Positions 31,213-42,342 of a stretch of DNA of 64,000 bases are shown here, one piece after another. The stretch spans positions 496,001 to 560,000 of the forward strand of contig JAHGAU010000016.1 in the NCBI GenBank assembly GCA_019925105.1. The letters run 5' to 3'. This DNA is from Niebla homalea (taxonomy: Eukaryota > Ascomycota > Lecanoromycetes > Lecanorales > Ramalinaceae). Position 1 is the first letter of the stretch; each line of letters opens with the position of its first letter. The translations under genes and the position numbers were made by a program. The notes beneath the pieces were generated by a model, which did not search any database, was not told the DNA's origin, and worked only from the letters and a program-made list of their open reading frames with translations.

Positions 31213-31752
31213 TTAGCTAGCCGACTTACGAGCTCGGTCATTGGCAATATTGCACATTGAGTCTATTGCCTCATCTTGTTCGGTCTCAAAATCGCCTCGA
31301 TCGATACGGCTTTGCATGTCCTGAAGGATGAGCGATCTTGACCGGCCGTCCACAAAAACTACATATCTCAGACCCGGAAAAGTCTCCTCATACAAAGCGT
31401 TCATCTGCGATAGTCTTTCTGCTTCTGCCGCGTCAGGCGTTTTGAGTTGGGCTTGCTCAGCCTGACTCTGAGCGCTTTCAACCTTCTGCTCCCCTAAACG
31501 CGGGTGACTGCTCAGAATCTCCATCAAAATTTGTTTGTCGCTTTCCGAGTTGGATTTTGCAAGCTTGACGAGCTCAAGCTGAATGGCACGTATGAGCTGC
31601 GCGTAATTTGAATAGACATTGTCTCTTAGTATGGGATCACAAAGCGAACAGAGTGACGGCGAAGGTTCGAATAAACTATCAAGGATGGCTGCCCTCTCGG
31701 CCTCCGAAGCTGAAGGTACATGCTGTACTGAAGGCAGCTTGAATGAAGTCAT
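31213..31752 (-). CDS. OHCU decarboxylase (urate catabolism)
   Basis: A 179-residue, single-exon protein of the 2-oxo-4-hydroxy-4-carboxy-5-ureidoimidazoline decarboxylase family, the third step from urate to (S)-allantoin. LDSLFEPSP matches the family start. LSSHPRLG contains the catalytic His/Pro region, and YEETFPGLRYVVFVDGRSRS matches the family's YE..FPG-x-x-y-V-x-f-v-n-GR-s block. The final helix is ...AIDSMCNIANDRARK. The ATG at 31752 gives the usual length; the frame extends upstream to a TTG at 31806. A strong GTAAGT occurs seven codons before the stop. It could splice to a short alternative C-terminus, but the unspliced end fits the family. Confidence 0.88.
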   Translation of the reverse strand: MTSFKLPSVQHVPSASEAERAAILDSLFEPSPSLCSLCDPILRDNVYSNYAQLIRAIQLELVKLAKSNSESDKQILMEILSSHPRLGEQKVESAQSQAEQAQLKTPDAAEAERLSQMNALYEETFPGLRYVVFVDGRSRSLILQDMQSRIDRGDFETEQDEAIDSMCNIANDRARKSAS

Positions 31753-31804
31753 GATGAGTCCTAAATCTATATGTCTCGCGCTTGTGAACCTGACTTCAGT
31801 GAGC

Positions 31805-32059
31805 ATGTACTGTCAAGAGAAGGGACCTGAGCTACTTAAACGTTGGAGGGAGTGGTGGAATGATAGGTACCTCAGGGCCCCCTGGGGCATGATAAGGGAT
31901 AGCGCACGTGAACTGGTGGGGAAAGGGAAGCCGAAGCTGCAGGAGATAGGTAACGAATTACGAACGGCTGGGCCCTGGTTGGCCCCGGAACTACCTAAGT
32001 ATTTCACTTGGCGCACGAGGCGGAAATTTTTCACGATTCGAGATGCATCAGCTTGGTAA
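31805..32059 (+). CDS. Possible 84-residue Trp-rich protein, divergent from OHCU decarboxylase
   Basis: An ATG-initiated frame of 84 codons starts 52 bp from the OHCU decarboxylase ATG on the other strand. The product is basic and unusually rich in Trp (7) and Arg/Lys, with an amphipathic helix (LLKRWREWWNDRYLRAPW). No family is recognised. It could be a small membrane-associated peptide or a chance frame in a promoter. Nothing but its ATG and composition supports it. Confidence 0.25.
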   Translation: MYCQEKGPELLKRWREWWNDRYLRAPWGMIRDSARELVGKGKPKLQEIGNELRTAGPWLAPELPKYFTWRTRRKFFTIRDASAW

Positions 32060-32577
32060 GGAACGAGAATCACTGGCAACTGATTTGTCAATTACAGCAT
32101 GTTGAGGTGCTGTAGCGAACACCTGGCATGATGCTCATGCCCACTGCATTTTCAAAGTAGAAAGGACTAGTCTGTACCTCTATATGTAGATTTCGGAAAA
32201 CGTTTACGCGCAGGACGATCGTCTATTGGCGACCCCCCTATCTTGATTCGTCATTGCAGAAGCGGGACGTGGAAGAATCGAAGAAGAAAACCTCCTGCCG
32301 ACACAAGTCCAGATCTGATGTTTGAATCATGTTATGTGTGAAGAGTCCATCGTCAAACATGGACATTGTTTGCTGAAGGACTCACAGAATTTGAGAGCAG
32401 CCTGGTCCCGTCTTACAAGGCTAAGATAAAGCCCTGATCATCATTTTGGGCAATTCTACCCTTGTCGCCATCTGTGATGAAGACAATCCTGAGGTAGCGG
32501 GCAGACTGTGTTTGACCCTGGCCGACAGCGGGGTCGGGTGACCGATGTACTCCTGAGTAATCCGATGAGGCATTACA

Positions 32578-35500
32578 ATGTCCCTCAATGGCTTGGATTC
32601 GCAAGAGATCACTGAAGCGTATCGTACTGCCTTGAGTGAGGGCGGCTGTTGGTTCGCATTCCACGGCAAGCCTTGAAAGGGAAAGCGCGAGCTAATTGCC
32701 ATGTGGCAGGTTCCTCCTCAAATACACCACTCGGGACGAGGTCAAACTTCTAGGGAAAGGCAACGGCGGCGTGACGGAAGCTCAAGAGACCGTCATTCGG
32801 CATGGCGAAGAATCGCCACTATATGGCTTCATACTGTACCGTAGGAGGAAGGTCGTCCTCAGATACTTGCCCGACGGCACCTCCAGGTTGCTGCAAGGTA
32901 CGCTTCTCCGCCACTCATTGGACCAACCGCTTTCGAGCATGGACTGATATCAGCTTCAGCCAGGGTAGCAGTGCACTTACAGGCCATCGAGGATAAATTT
33001 AGCCCTCATGATGCCGTCTTCGCATTCGCCAGCCCTGCGGAGCTCAAGGAGGCCTCGCTACATTCGGAGATCTCACTGCATACCGCCGCTTCAATCAAGT
33101 CAACGAGCGAGTCCCATCTGTCGGGCATTACAGAGGATGAGGATACAAGATCAGAAGCGACGCAGAAACCTTATGGACACGGCAAAGATGCGGGGTCTGA
33201 AGTGTCACCATCAGCTAGCGGTGACGATGTGCAAGCGCGTCACGACAAAGTAAACGAGATCATAAGCGCCATGCGAAGCCCCGAACGATCATCATCCAAT
33301 CCAGAGGGCATGCGTCCCCGTACTTCAAGTGATACTAACAAGGCTTTGCCCCCCACCCCAGGCGGTGTCCATCAAGACTTTCCTAAGCCGGTTTCTAAAT
33401 ACAACCTTGACTCTCGACCCAGTATATCGACCGTCGATAGCAGGATGTCTACACAATCTGCACGACCCAGTGCAAAAGATCTTGGTCACGCATATGAATC
33501 CAAACCGAAGGTGAAGCTGGGACCTCGTCCATCTACAGATTCCGTCACCCGGCAGGATGCTCTGGGAGGAAATAGCTCATTTCGACCCATCTCCACACTT
33601 CCTGCGGGTCTTCGAATGCCCACCCGAAAAACTGTTCCGGCAAGACCTCGATCTCAACAGAAGAATTCCAACTTCTCCAACCCTCCGCCGAACGTTCCGC
33701 TGCCACCGCCGCCTCCAATTGTACCGAATCATACCTCTACTAAACATTCCTTTCCCTATTCGGATCGACAGACTGCTACGGTCAAGTCAGCCGATCAGAG
33801 CTCCGCAAGGATGACTCCAGAGAAAAAGAGACTGATGAAGGCTCTGCAGTTGCGACAGAAACATTTGGGAACGAAGACGCATCTGATAGATGATATCAAG
33901 CCTAGAGAGGAGGCAGAAGTCCCACAGCCTGCACCCAATGGTCTCGGAATCGATACGCAATCAAGAGGAATTTCCGAGCAGCCAGCGAGGCTAGATGATC
34001 CTGTCTTAAACACCACCCAGACCCCCGTGGAGGTCACAAGGTCACCGGGAACTCCTCCTGAAACCCACCTTGATTCCACACAGGACTCTCAGACGACCGT
34101 GCAAGACTCGCCAATCTCTGAGCCTCAACCTTTTGATGGGCATTCCACTCAGCCATCATCTGTATCTGAGGATGATTTCTCATCCACAAAACCATCCCAT
34201 TACAGCGACGAAACCGTCACCGAGGACAATGCAGACTCCAAGCCTCTTGAAAAGAACGCAGTTGATGAGGAGCCGTCTTCGAACAAGAAGATCAACTCCT
34301 TGGACCCGACCCCATTTCGATCCATGAAAGGCGATGAAGACGGTTCAAGCTCATCATCGAGTGAAGTTGTAGAGGTGCCAATAATGATGACGGAGAGCCC
34401 CTCGGAATCGCATATTGCCAGGAAAACACGACACGGACGGCAGGACTCCTCGACAATGGAATTTGGAGGTGACGGCCAAGAGTCCGAAACTTTCGAACAC
34501 GTCCATACCCCCATCTTGCCCGTCAACCACATCCAAGCTGAGCAACCCGAGCGTGCTCAATTCTCTACCGAATTATCAGATTCAGCTAAGAAGAGCACAC
34601 ATAAACATTTTCTGGCCGATCCCCCCAAGCCTTTGGAAGACCGTAATGCCGTCGAAGGTAAGGAGGAATTCGGGAGTGACCATGCGCCACCTGAATCGGG
34701 TACTGGATATTCGCTGAAGCCTCCAAGTGAACAAATTTCCGACGAGATTCTGCCACCAGATCCGGACACGGTCGAGACTCCCACCTCCACTGGTAGTAGG
34801 GATGCAGATGGAGCAATGCCGACAGCAAATCTTGAAGAGATTGACCTATCCAGGACAGGCCTTGCGCTAGACAAGCCAGACGACCTTCAAACACCAATTC
34901 CAGGCCGGTCAGAAGCCTTCTCAGAAAGCGGAGATCACTTGAAGACTGTTGAAGCGCCCGCTAGAGCACAGAGCGGACACTTTTCATCAGATGTGAATAC
35001 AATTTCAAAGGGCCTGGTCATGAACACTCCTTTGGTACGACCCTCCAATGTACAGGTAAATACCCCAACAATCGATAACACTTCTGGAACCAACGATCCA
35101 GAGACGAAGTCATCCACCGACGACACCATCAAAAGAGAATCCGGAAATGTCTCTGGAAGCCAACAAATCGAAACCAAAACCAGCAGACACGGTCTTGCCG
35201 ACGCAACTGAGCGAGCCTCTAGCCTCGACCAGACAGAAGAACTATTTTTGTCCGATGACTTATTTATGGAAGAGCTGAAGACAGCAGCCGTCCAGGAAGC
35301 GAAACCCATGTCAGTATCCAAGTCACCCATCAGGCCAGTCTTTTCCAGAAACGGCACCGAGCAAAAACCACTCGAGAAGCCCCAAACGCTCCGCAGCTTT
35401 TCAGGTCCTGGCGAAAATAGAATAAAGCGAGATCTGAGTCCTTCTCCCCAAGCTACAGCCTCACCTACATCCGTTCGATCATTTTCAGCTTCAAATTCTC

Positions 35501-36749
35501 CCTTTCTAAATCAATCGTCCACATTCGCTGCTCCACCAAAGAAGCTTGGGGTATCTACCAGTATATCGCAACGTATCAAAGCTTTGGAGCAGCTTTCGAG
35601 CCGTCCCACCAGCCCAATATTGCAATCCACTCCTCAGACCAATTTCATTAGTCTTCGCGATCGCAAGTCTTCATTAAGGAGTCCGCCCGCTACAGCAGAT
35701 GGGACGACATTCAGCGTCAATTCAGGCCGCCTGAATTCGAAGCCCCAATCGCCTTCCACCTCGCCCGTTACCCCTAACAAAATCAAAGCAGATCCACTGA
35801 ACCGTTTCTCTAGAGCACGTCCAGAATCAGTTTCCGTGACAGCGACCATCATTAGGGATCTCACGGACAACGGACATAATTCGGGTTTGTCCGAGCCAAA
35901 CGCAACAGATCTCCATCCCAGCCCGCTCGTTATCGAGCGTCAGAGTATGCTGCCGCCACCACTTCCGCCACTCCAGCCCCCACGGCCTCGCTACGCCAGA
36001 CAAACCTCGACTCGCTCGGGGTCCTCTTCTGGTGCCGACACGAAGAAGGAAGCCTCACCGAGGGCCTCACGTAGAGACTCTTTCGTGAGCTGGCGCTCGC
36101 TATCGAGTCGCAACGGCAGCGATCTTGATCTGCCCAGGTCGACAAGCGACAATTCGCTTAACGGCGCAGCAGGCCTTGATAGCGTCAGGGAGGAGAAGAA
36201 GGACTCCAAGCGCACTAGGCTTCTCAAACGGGTGTCAAGTATCTCATCGATGTCTCGTAGGAGCATTGCATCTGCCTTGAGCCCGGGTCCAAAGGAAGCA
36301 TCAATCTTGGAGCATCAGGAGCCTGTTGCGTCAATTGCACCTTCGATACTCGATCTAGGGGACGTACAGGTGCAGTTTCCTGATACTCTGTTGTGGAAAC
36401 CACGGCATATGATGATCGACGAACATGGAACCTTGGTCATATCTCCTTCATCCTCGGACAAGAATGCAAAAGTACTCACAAAACGGTTTCACCTGACGGA
36501 CTTCAGGCCCCCATACCTTCCAGATCAGGACCGTCAAGAACTCGCAAACAGTAAGTTGATCCTCGCTGAGGAGTCCATGAAGAGAGTATCTGCTCGAGTG
36601 AATCTGAGAACTGACAATTGCCATCAGGTGTCATCCTGGACTTCAAGGACGGCAGCACTTTACAATGCGCCTGCGAGACACCACAGGGTCAAGCCAGCAT
36701 CTTCAGTTCTTTACGGACCGTCCATTCTGTACATCAGCATGGAGAATGA
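32578..36749 (+). CDS. ADF-H domain protein with a 1100-residue disordered tail
   Basis: Four exons: 32578-32651, 32710-32897, 32960-36550 and 36628-36749 (1324 residues). Joins restore MSLNGLDSQEITEAY...GGCWFLLKYTTRDEV, then LPDGTSRLLQ-ARVAVHLQAIEDKFSPHDAVF, which is the strand-helix pattern of an ADF-homology (cofilin/coactosin) domain at about residues 1-115. Residues 120-1200 are Ser/Pro/Thr/Glu-rich and disordered, with Pro runs (VPLPPPPPIVP, LPPPLPPLQPPRP) that could bind SH3 domains or profilin. The C-terminus ends in a conserved-looking VILDFKDGSTLQC block joined across the last intron. A role at cortical actin is inferred from the ADF-H fold and Pro motifs. Intron 1 has an unusual GTTCGC donor but gives a perfect frame. 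Confidence 0.8.
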
Positions 36750-37360
36750 TTGTTTGTGTTGTTTTTGATATACCCACATACGCTTCATATGTTGTCATTG
36801 AAAGATCAATAAGCGTGGCGTTAGAGCATGGCCGCGGACGAGGCGGATACCCAGCGAACACTGTCGCTCGTGCTTGTAAACTTACGGAAGATGAGGAATG
36901 GTGGGAATAGGGGGACACCTTGAGGAATAGAGCCTTGGATTTGATTTTGAGCGTGGAGGATCAGGTGGTCTACACATGTACTCTGCATCAACCCTAGACT
37001 TTCTCTCCAACATCATGATCATGATCCATGTCCCACAGGATCAGACCCTTCTGTATCTCGCTGATTGAAGCTTTTTGTTTTCCGTTACGGTGCAATCGCG
37101 CGGTCCAGATGGACCTTCCTCCTAGCCTTGATAGCCATGTGGCAGGCAAGCAGCCTCTAGCGCACCAAAGGTCCGCTTAACTCTGGCTGTGGGAGGCGAC
37201 GCCATGGCCCATCTCGTAATTGGCACCCACTCAAGGGATCAAGCAGTCCGGGAAAAAAAGGACGCCCCGAGGCTCCAAGCAGACTCCTGTATGATTTTGG
37301 CCCCTCTCTTTCCTTTGATGCATTAAATACCTGCTACTGCATTTCTCCCCCCCCCCACAA
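36750..37360. other. Convergent 3' region, nothing coding
   Basis: About 610 bp between convergent stop codons. It contains a ten-base C run near 37347-37356 and no supported frame. Confidence 0.6.
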
Positions 37361-38540
37361 TCAAGGCGGCCTCAACCCCACATGCTCGTCCGGCACCCAA
37401 AACACCACCTCCCGATCCGCCGTCGCGCACATGTTGTACCGCGGGTTCCACTCCACCACGCTTGTCTTGCTCTTCCCCGGCAAGCTGCACATTGGCCGCA
37501 GATGCTTCGTCTCGATCTCGACCTGGCCCTGGGTGTCCCACACGATGGCATCCTTGTTGTCGCCGGACCCGCCGATCAGGAACCTCCCATCCGACGTGAA
37601 GCACACGTCACCCTGTCCCCGCAACCCCTGGCCCCGATGCTCGTTGGACCCCGGGGCAGTCCGCAGGTTCATGGCCTGCTGCGAGCGCACGCAGTGGGCG
37701 CGCAGGGTGCCGTCGTAGGCGTCGAGGAGCAAATGGCCGGCTGCGGAGTTGGTCCCCAGCAGGACGGATTTGCCGTCGTTGGAGAATTCGAGGCGGGTCC
37801 AGTCGGGTTTGCCCGATTTGATGCTCTGCTGCGACATGTAGGGCCGGACGTCGAAGGTGGTGAAGGGGGGTTTGTCGTAATTTCTCAAGTCGTAGAGGAG
37901 GATCGTGTGGGTGGCTGCGGAAGCGATGGCGATGACGGTTGCGGAGGGATCATAGGCGGCTAGGTAGGGGGTTAGGAGATTAAGGCGCGCCTGCGGGGAT
38001 TGCGATTTGAGATCCCAGAGGCGAATGGTGTCGTCGCGGGAGCAGGAGAGGAATGTGTCGGAGGATGGGCAGAGGGCGAGGGAGGTCACTTCGTCGGTGT
38101 GGCCCTTGAAGTAGCGCAGGAATTGGTTGTCGTGGGTGGAGAGGTAGCGAATGCCGTCATCCACTTTGGTGCTGGCGTAGATGATGGATGAGGAGTGGTG
38201 GGTGAAGCGGGCGAGGTGGACGCCATATTTTTGGGAGAGGAGTTCCTTGACGTGTCGTCCCTCTTTGGCATTGTACAGTTGTATGGAGTCATCGTCACAG
38301 GCGGCAAGCGCGAATTCGCCCGAGTCATCAAAGTCCAAGGATGTGACCGAGGCTTCTGGCTTAGCGAGCCTGAAATTCTACGATGACAAACGTCAGCAGC
38401 GACTACCTCGCACTTATTGTGTAAAGATTGGAAGATACCTTCGCTGTACGAAATTTACTAATCACATCAGAAGTCTTTTGGGTAGTGGGACCTTGCGGAC
38501 CCCCTGGTGGAGGCGGAGGTACCGTCACAGGACCTGCCAT
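37361..38540 (-). CDS. SWD2: COMPASS/CPF WD40 subunit Swd2 (WDR82)
   Basis: Exons 38439-38540 and 37361-38377, joined by a 61-nt GTATCT...TAG intron, encode 372 residues. The first exon is Pro/Gly-rich and ends VISKFRTAK; exon 2 continues NFRLAKPEASVTSLDFDDSG, the conserved Swd2 start. WD repeats include HTDEVTSLALCPSSDTFLSCSRDDTIRLWDL and FTSDGRFLIGGSGDN. The C-terminus ends HVGLRPP. Swd2 serves both the Set1/COMPASS H3K4 methyltransferase and the cleavage-polyadenylation/APT complex in the nucleus. It is divergent from OAC1; the two ATGs are 427 bp apart. Confidence 0.93.
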
Positions 38541-38967
38541 TGCCGACGTTGTTACACATTCAGCGATCGCGACTCATCCTGTTTGGTACACCTTTGAAAG
38601 TAGATTCCGCCTTCCCTGACTCCTCTTGTGTCAACCTTACTCGTATCTGTCAACGATGTCTCGAGGTCCAGTCCCACCAGGTCCTCCAAGTATTTCAATC
38701 CCGCCTCATCTCCGCAAAAAGCCCTAACGCTAAGCAACATAGGATCTGAGATTCTAGAGCTCGTTGCTGACTTTTCGTCGCAGTCACCGAGCGTTAGTTA
38801 GCTGACGTTGACTGATGAAATAAGATCGCATTGCATGCAGCCACAATCCTAATGCTGATAGGGTCTATCGATCGCTGCCCGAATTCAATCAAGCCGAAAG
38901 TCTAACGCGCAAGCTATAATGAGGGTTTGTCGGAGCTCTGTCTGATGAAGAGACAGAGCCCAGCAAT

Positions 38968-40113
38968 ATGTCTACTACGACAGGGCATGTCATTCGAGCC
39001 CCGTCTGTTTCTGCTTCTTTGCAATCTAACAATGTGGTCAGCGCCTTCATTGCCGGAGGTATAGCAGCCTGCGGCGCCGTTACTGTGACCCACCCTTTCG
39101 AAACGGTCAAGATTCGGTGAGCCTTGGTCTGGGCTGATCGTCGTCCAAATCACTGACACGAGAGCGGAAAGCTTGCAGCTTCAAGGTGAATTGCAGTCCA
39201 AGCAGGTCGCGCCGAGGCTATATAAAGGTGTATCGCATGGCGTGTCTGTCATATTTAAGAATGAAGGTCCGAGAGGGCTCTTTCGAGGCATCGGCGCTGC
39301 AGTATGAAATCCAATGGATGCTGGAACACAGCTGCTGAATGAAGGTACAGTATATTTATCAAATGATCCTGAATGGATGCCGCTTGGGATTCTACGAGCC
39401 TGTTCGGAAGGGTATCACCACTGCAGTCTTCAACGATGCAAATGTACAGTCTTTGGGAGTCAATATTTTCGCGGGCGCGTCGTCTGGAATCATCGGTGCA
39501 GCAGCTGGATCGCCATTCTTTCTAGTCAAGACCCGGCTGCAGTCTTTCTCGCCTTTCCTCCCCGTGGGAACGCAGCACGGCTACAAGAATGCTGTTGATG
39601 GGATGAGCAAGATTTGGCAATCAGAAGGTCTCAAGGGGTTATACAGAGGAGTCGGTCCAGCCATGATAAGAACGGGCTTCGGAAGCAGTGTTCAATTGCC
39701 GACTTACTTCTTTGCCAAACGAAGATTGGTCAAGCACGTTGGAATGAAAGAGGGACCCGCGTTGCACTTGACAAGCAGTGCATGCAGCGGTTTTGTGGTT
39801 TGCTGCGTCATGCACCCTCCAGGTGAATGCTGACCTCTTCAAATCATGTTGCAACTACTGACTGTGCTTTCAAGATACGGTGATGTCAAGAATGTACAAC
39901 CAGACAGGAAACCTATACAGCGGCCTGTTTGACTGTCTGTTCAAAACAATCAAGACTGAGGGAGTCCTTGCCATTTACAAGGGCTTCTTCGCCCATCTGG
40001 CTCGTATATTGCCCCATACAATATTGACCCTGAGCCTGGCAGAGCAGACGAACAAATTGGTGAGAAGATTTGAAGCCAGAGTCTTACCGTCCGCCGTCAA
40101 GGAGAAGATATAG
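38968..40113 (+). CDS. OAC1: Mitochondrial oxaloacetate/sulfate carrier
   Basis: Four exons: 38968-39116, 39172-39301, 39351-39822 and 39875-40113 (329 residues). All three mitochondrial-carrier signatures are seen: HPFETVKIR, SPFFLVKTR (the second lacks the acidic residue, as in Oac1) and HPPDTVMSR. The first join gives KIRLQLQGELQSKQ. The second gives GIGAAYIYQMILNGCRLGFYEP, nearly the yeast Oac1 pattern. Six TM helices are expected in the inner membrane. Oac1 imports oxaloacetate and sulfate and exports isopropylmalate in exchange. At intron 2 two acceptors six bases apart (GAAG and GTACAG) keep the frame; the second matches the family better. Confidence 0.9.
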
Positions 40114-40376
40114 ACTTGTACATCATTGGTTGGCATAGCGCGTGAAGCGACACATGATGGGGAAGATCTATTGAGATGAACATGCATCAATCTTTTTGTG
40201 GAAACATTGACACTCCATATGTTTCACCATTGCCATTTGCTGGGAATGTTGGTGATATTGTTTGGTCAAAGGAATGGATCTTGACATGGAAGATCACGTG
40301 CTTCCGTGCGTACCCTAGGACTTGTACCTGCATACGGAATAGATTTAGCGGGCTCACGATTTTAGTGGAAAAACAA

Positions 40377-40382
40377 ACGCGT
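40377..40382 (+). promoter_or_regulatory. MluI cell-cycle box upstream of RNR2
   Basis: ACGCGT lies 136 bp before the ribonucleotide reductase ATG. MBF-type factors bind this box and drive G1/S transcription of DNA synthesis genes. A second ACGCGT is at 40885-40890 inside intron 2. Confidence 0.6.
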
Positions 40383-40517
40383 CTTTCTATTTGACTATTT
40401 TTCATCCCACTTCTCGCTTTCTTCGATCTGTTTTCTTTATCCCTCACACAATCATTATTGCCATCGCACACTATTGCCTGGCCATTGATTATCATCACAG
40501 AATAAGCATTCAGCACC

Positions 40518-41942
40518 ATGACAACCCAATACACTCCTTCAAAGCAGGTATGACGCAATTGCCACCGTCGCCATCTGCACGATTATACATTACTGACTTT
40601 GGGTTTTCAGATGGCCGCTCGCCTGGACAGCCTCAAGATGGAGAATTCCCCTGTCAAGCAGCTTGACTTCTCTATCGCAGAAAAGGAGAACGCACCAGTC
40701 GATGCCCCCATCCTCCGTGACGTTGACCTCAGCAAGCCCGTCACTCAGATCGTGAAGGAGGAAGTGCAACCAGCAGTCGCTTCGACCATTAAACCAGAAG
40801 AGTCCGATGAGCCTCTCTTGCAAGAGAACCCCCATCGCTTCGTCCTATTTCCTATCAAATACCATGAGGTACGTTTCGCGAACGACGCGTCGCGCGTAAA
40901 GTGCTTTCTGCAGCAAAAGCTAACACACCATGGCGCTATCAGATATGGCAGATGTACAAAAAGGCCGAGGCTTCCTTCTGGACTGCAGAAGAGATTGATC
41001 TCTCCAAAGACCTTCACGACTGGAACAATAGACTCAATGACGATGAGCGTTACTTCATCTCGCACGTCCTAGCTTTCTTTGCCGCATCCGATGGCATTGT
41101 CAACGAGAACCTTGTCGAGCGCTTCAGTGGCGAGGTCCAAATTCCAGAAGCTCGCTGCTTTTACGGCTTCCAAATCATGATGGAGAACATCCATTCAGAA
41201 ACATACTCGCTCCTCATCGATACCTACATCAAGGAGCAAAAGCAGAGGACCTACCTCTTTGACGCGATAGATACGAGTACGTATCCTGACCCCGAGTCCA
41301 TCTACATGAGATTGACTGACTTTGTTTGAAGTTCCTTGTATCCGCAAGAAGGCAGACTGGGCTCTGCGATGGATAGCAGACAAAAATTCGACCTTTGCTC
41401 AACGGCTTGTCGCTTTTGCTGCAGTCGAGGGCATTTTCTTCTCAGGCTCTTTCGCATCCATCTTTTGGCTGAAGAAACGCGGTCTGATGCCCGGTCTGAC
41501 TTTCTCCAATGAACTCATTTCGCGTGATGAGGGCATGCACACCGATTTTGCTTGTCTCCTCTTCTCACACCTGAAGCACCGTCCAAGTCCGCAAGCCGTG
41601 CAGGACGTCATCACTGAGGCTGTCACCATCGAGCAAGAATTCTTGACAGAGGCCTTACCCTGTGCCTTATTGGGTATGAATGCAAATCTCATGAAGCAGT
41701 ACATCGAATTTGTCGCCGATCGATTATTACTTTCTTTGGGCAACCAAAAGTACTACAAGGCGACCAACCCATTCGACTTCATGGAGTCCATCTCGCTGGC
41801 GGGAAAGACCAATTTCTTTGAGAAACGAGTTGGTGATTATCAAAAGGCGGGCGTCATGGCGTCCACGAATAAGAAGGAAGAGGGCGTCGAGGAGAAGAAG
41901 AATGATAATGGAGGCGACTTCACCTTCGATGACGACTTTTGA
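40518..41942 (+). CDS. RNR2: Ribonucleoside-diphosphate reductase small subunit
   Basis: Four exons: 40518-40547, 40611-40868, 40943-41276 and 41332-41942 (410 residues). The first exon encodes only [10 protein letters not shown]. Class I R2 motifs are complete: [26 protein letters not shown] (iron-ligand Glu and His, radical Tyr), [11 protein letters not shown] and [13 protein letters not shown]. The joins give [20 protein letters not shown] and [15 protein letters not shown] exactly as in other fungi. The C-terminus FTFDDDF is the peptide that docks on the large subunit. The enzyme makes dNTPs for replication and repair. An upstream ACGCGT suggests MBF control. The intron acceptors here end in CAG, CAG and AAG. 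Confidence 0.96.
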
Positions 41943-42342
41943 GTGCGAGGAGATGTAAAGATCTGTACAGTAGCTGCATTTGTGACTTTCGGCCACGGGA
42001 ATGGAGCCTCATGGCATCGGCGTTCATCATGGTATTGGAAAGTATACGGTGGAACAATGCTTGTACGAGAACAGTAGCGGATAATGCTCGAACAGTGAGA
42101 CAAGCAATTTGATTTTCCAGTTTAAAATGATGCTCCGATGGCAATCCCTAATGTCGACGCGATCCTGGGTGTTCCAATTTCATATCTTCAGACCTCTACA
42201 GTGCGCGCAGTTGAGGATGTAAAGTAGGTGTAAAGATCGATCACGAAGTCACGTGATCATTTCGCGTTCTAAATTGGCCCCCCAATTTCTAGTCCTTGAT
42301 TCTGTAGACAAGAGGTTCAGTGCAATCCTGGGCTAGAACCTC

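Noticed and set aside
31160..31215. Extra C-terminal exon for OHCU decarboxylase after GTAAGT
   Set aside because: The unspliced C-terminus already matches the family; the alternative peptide has no conserved look.
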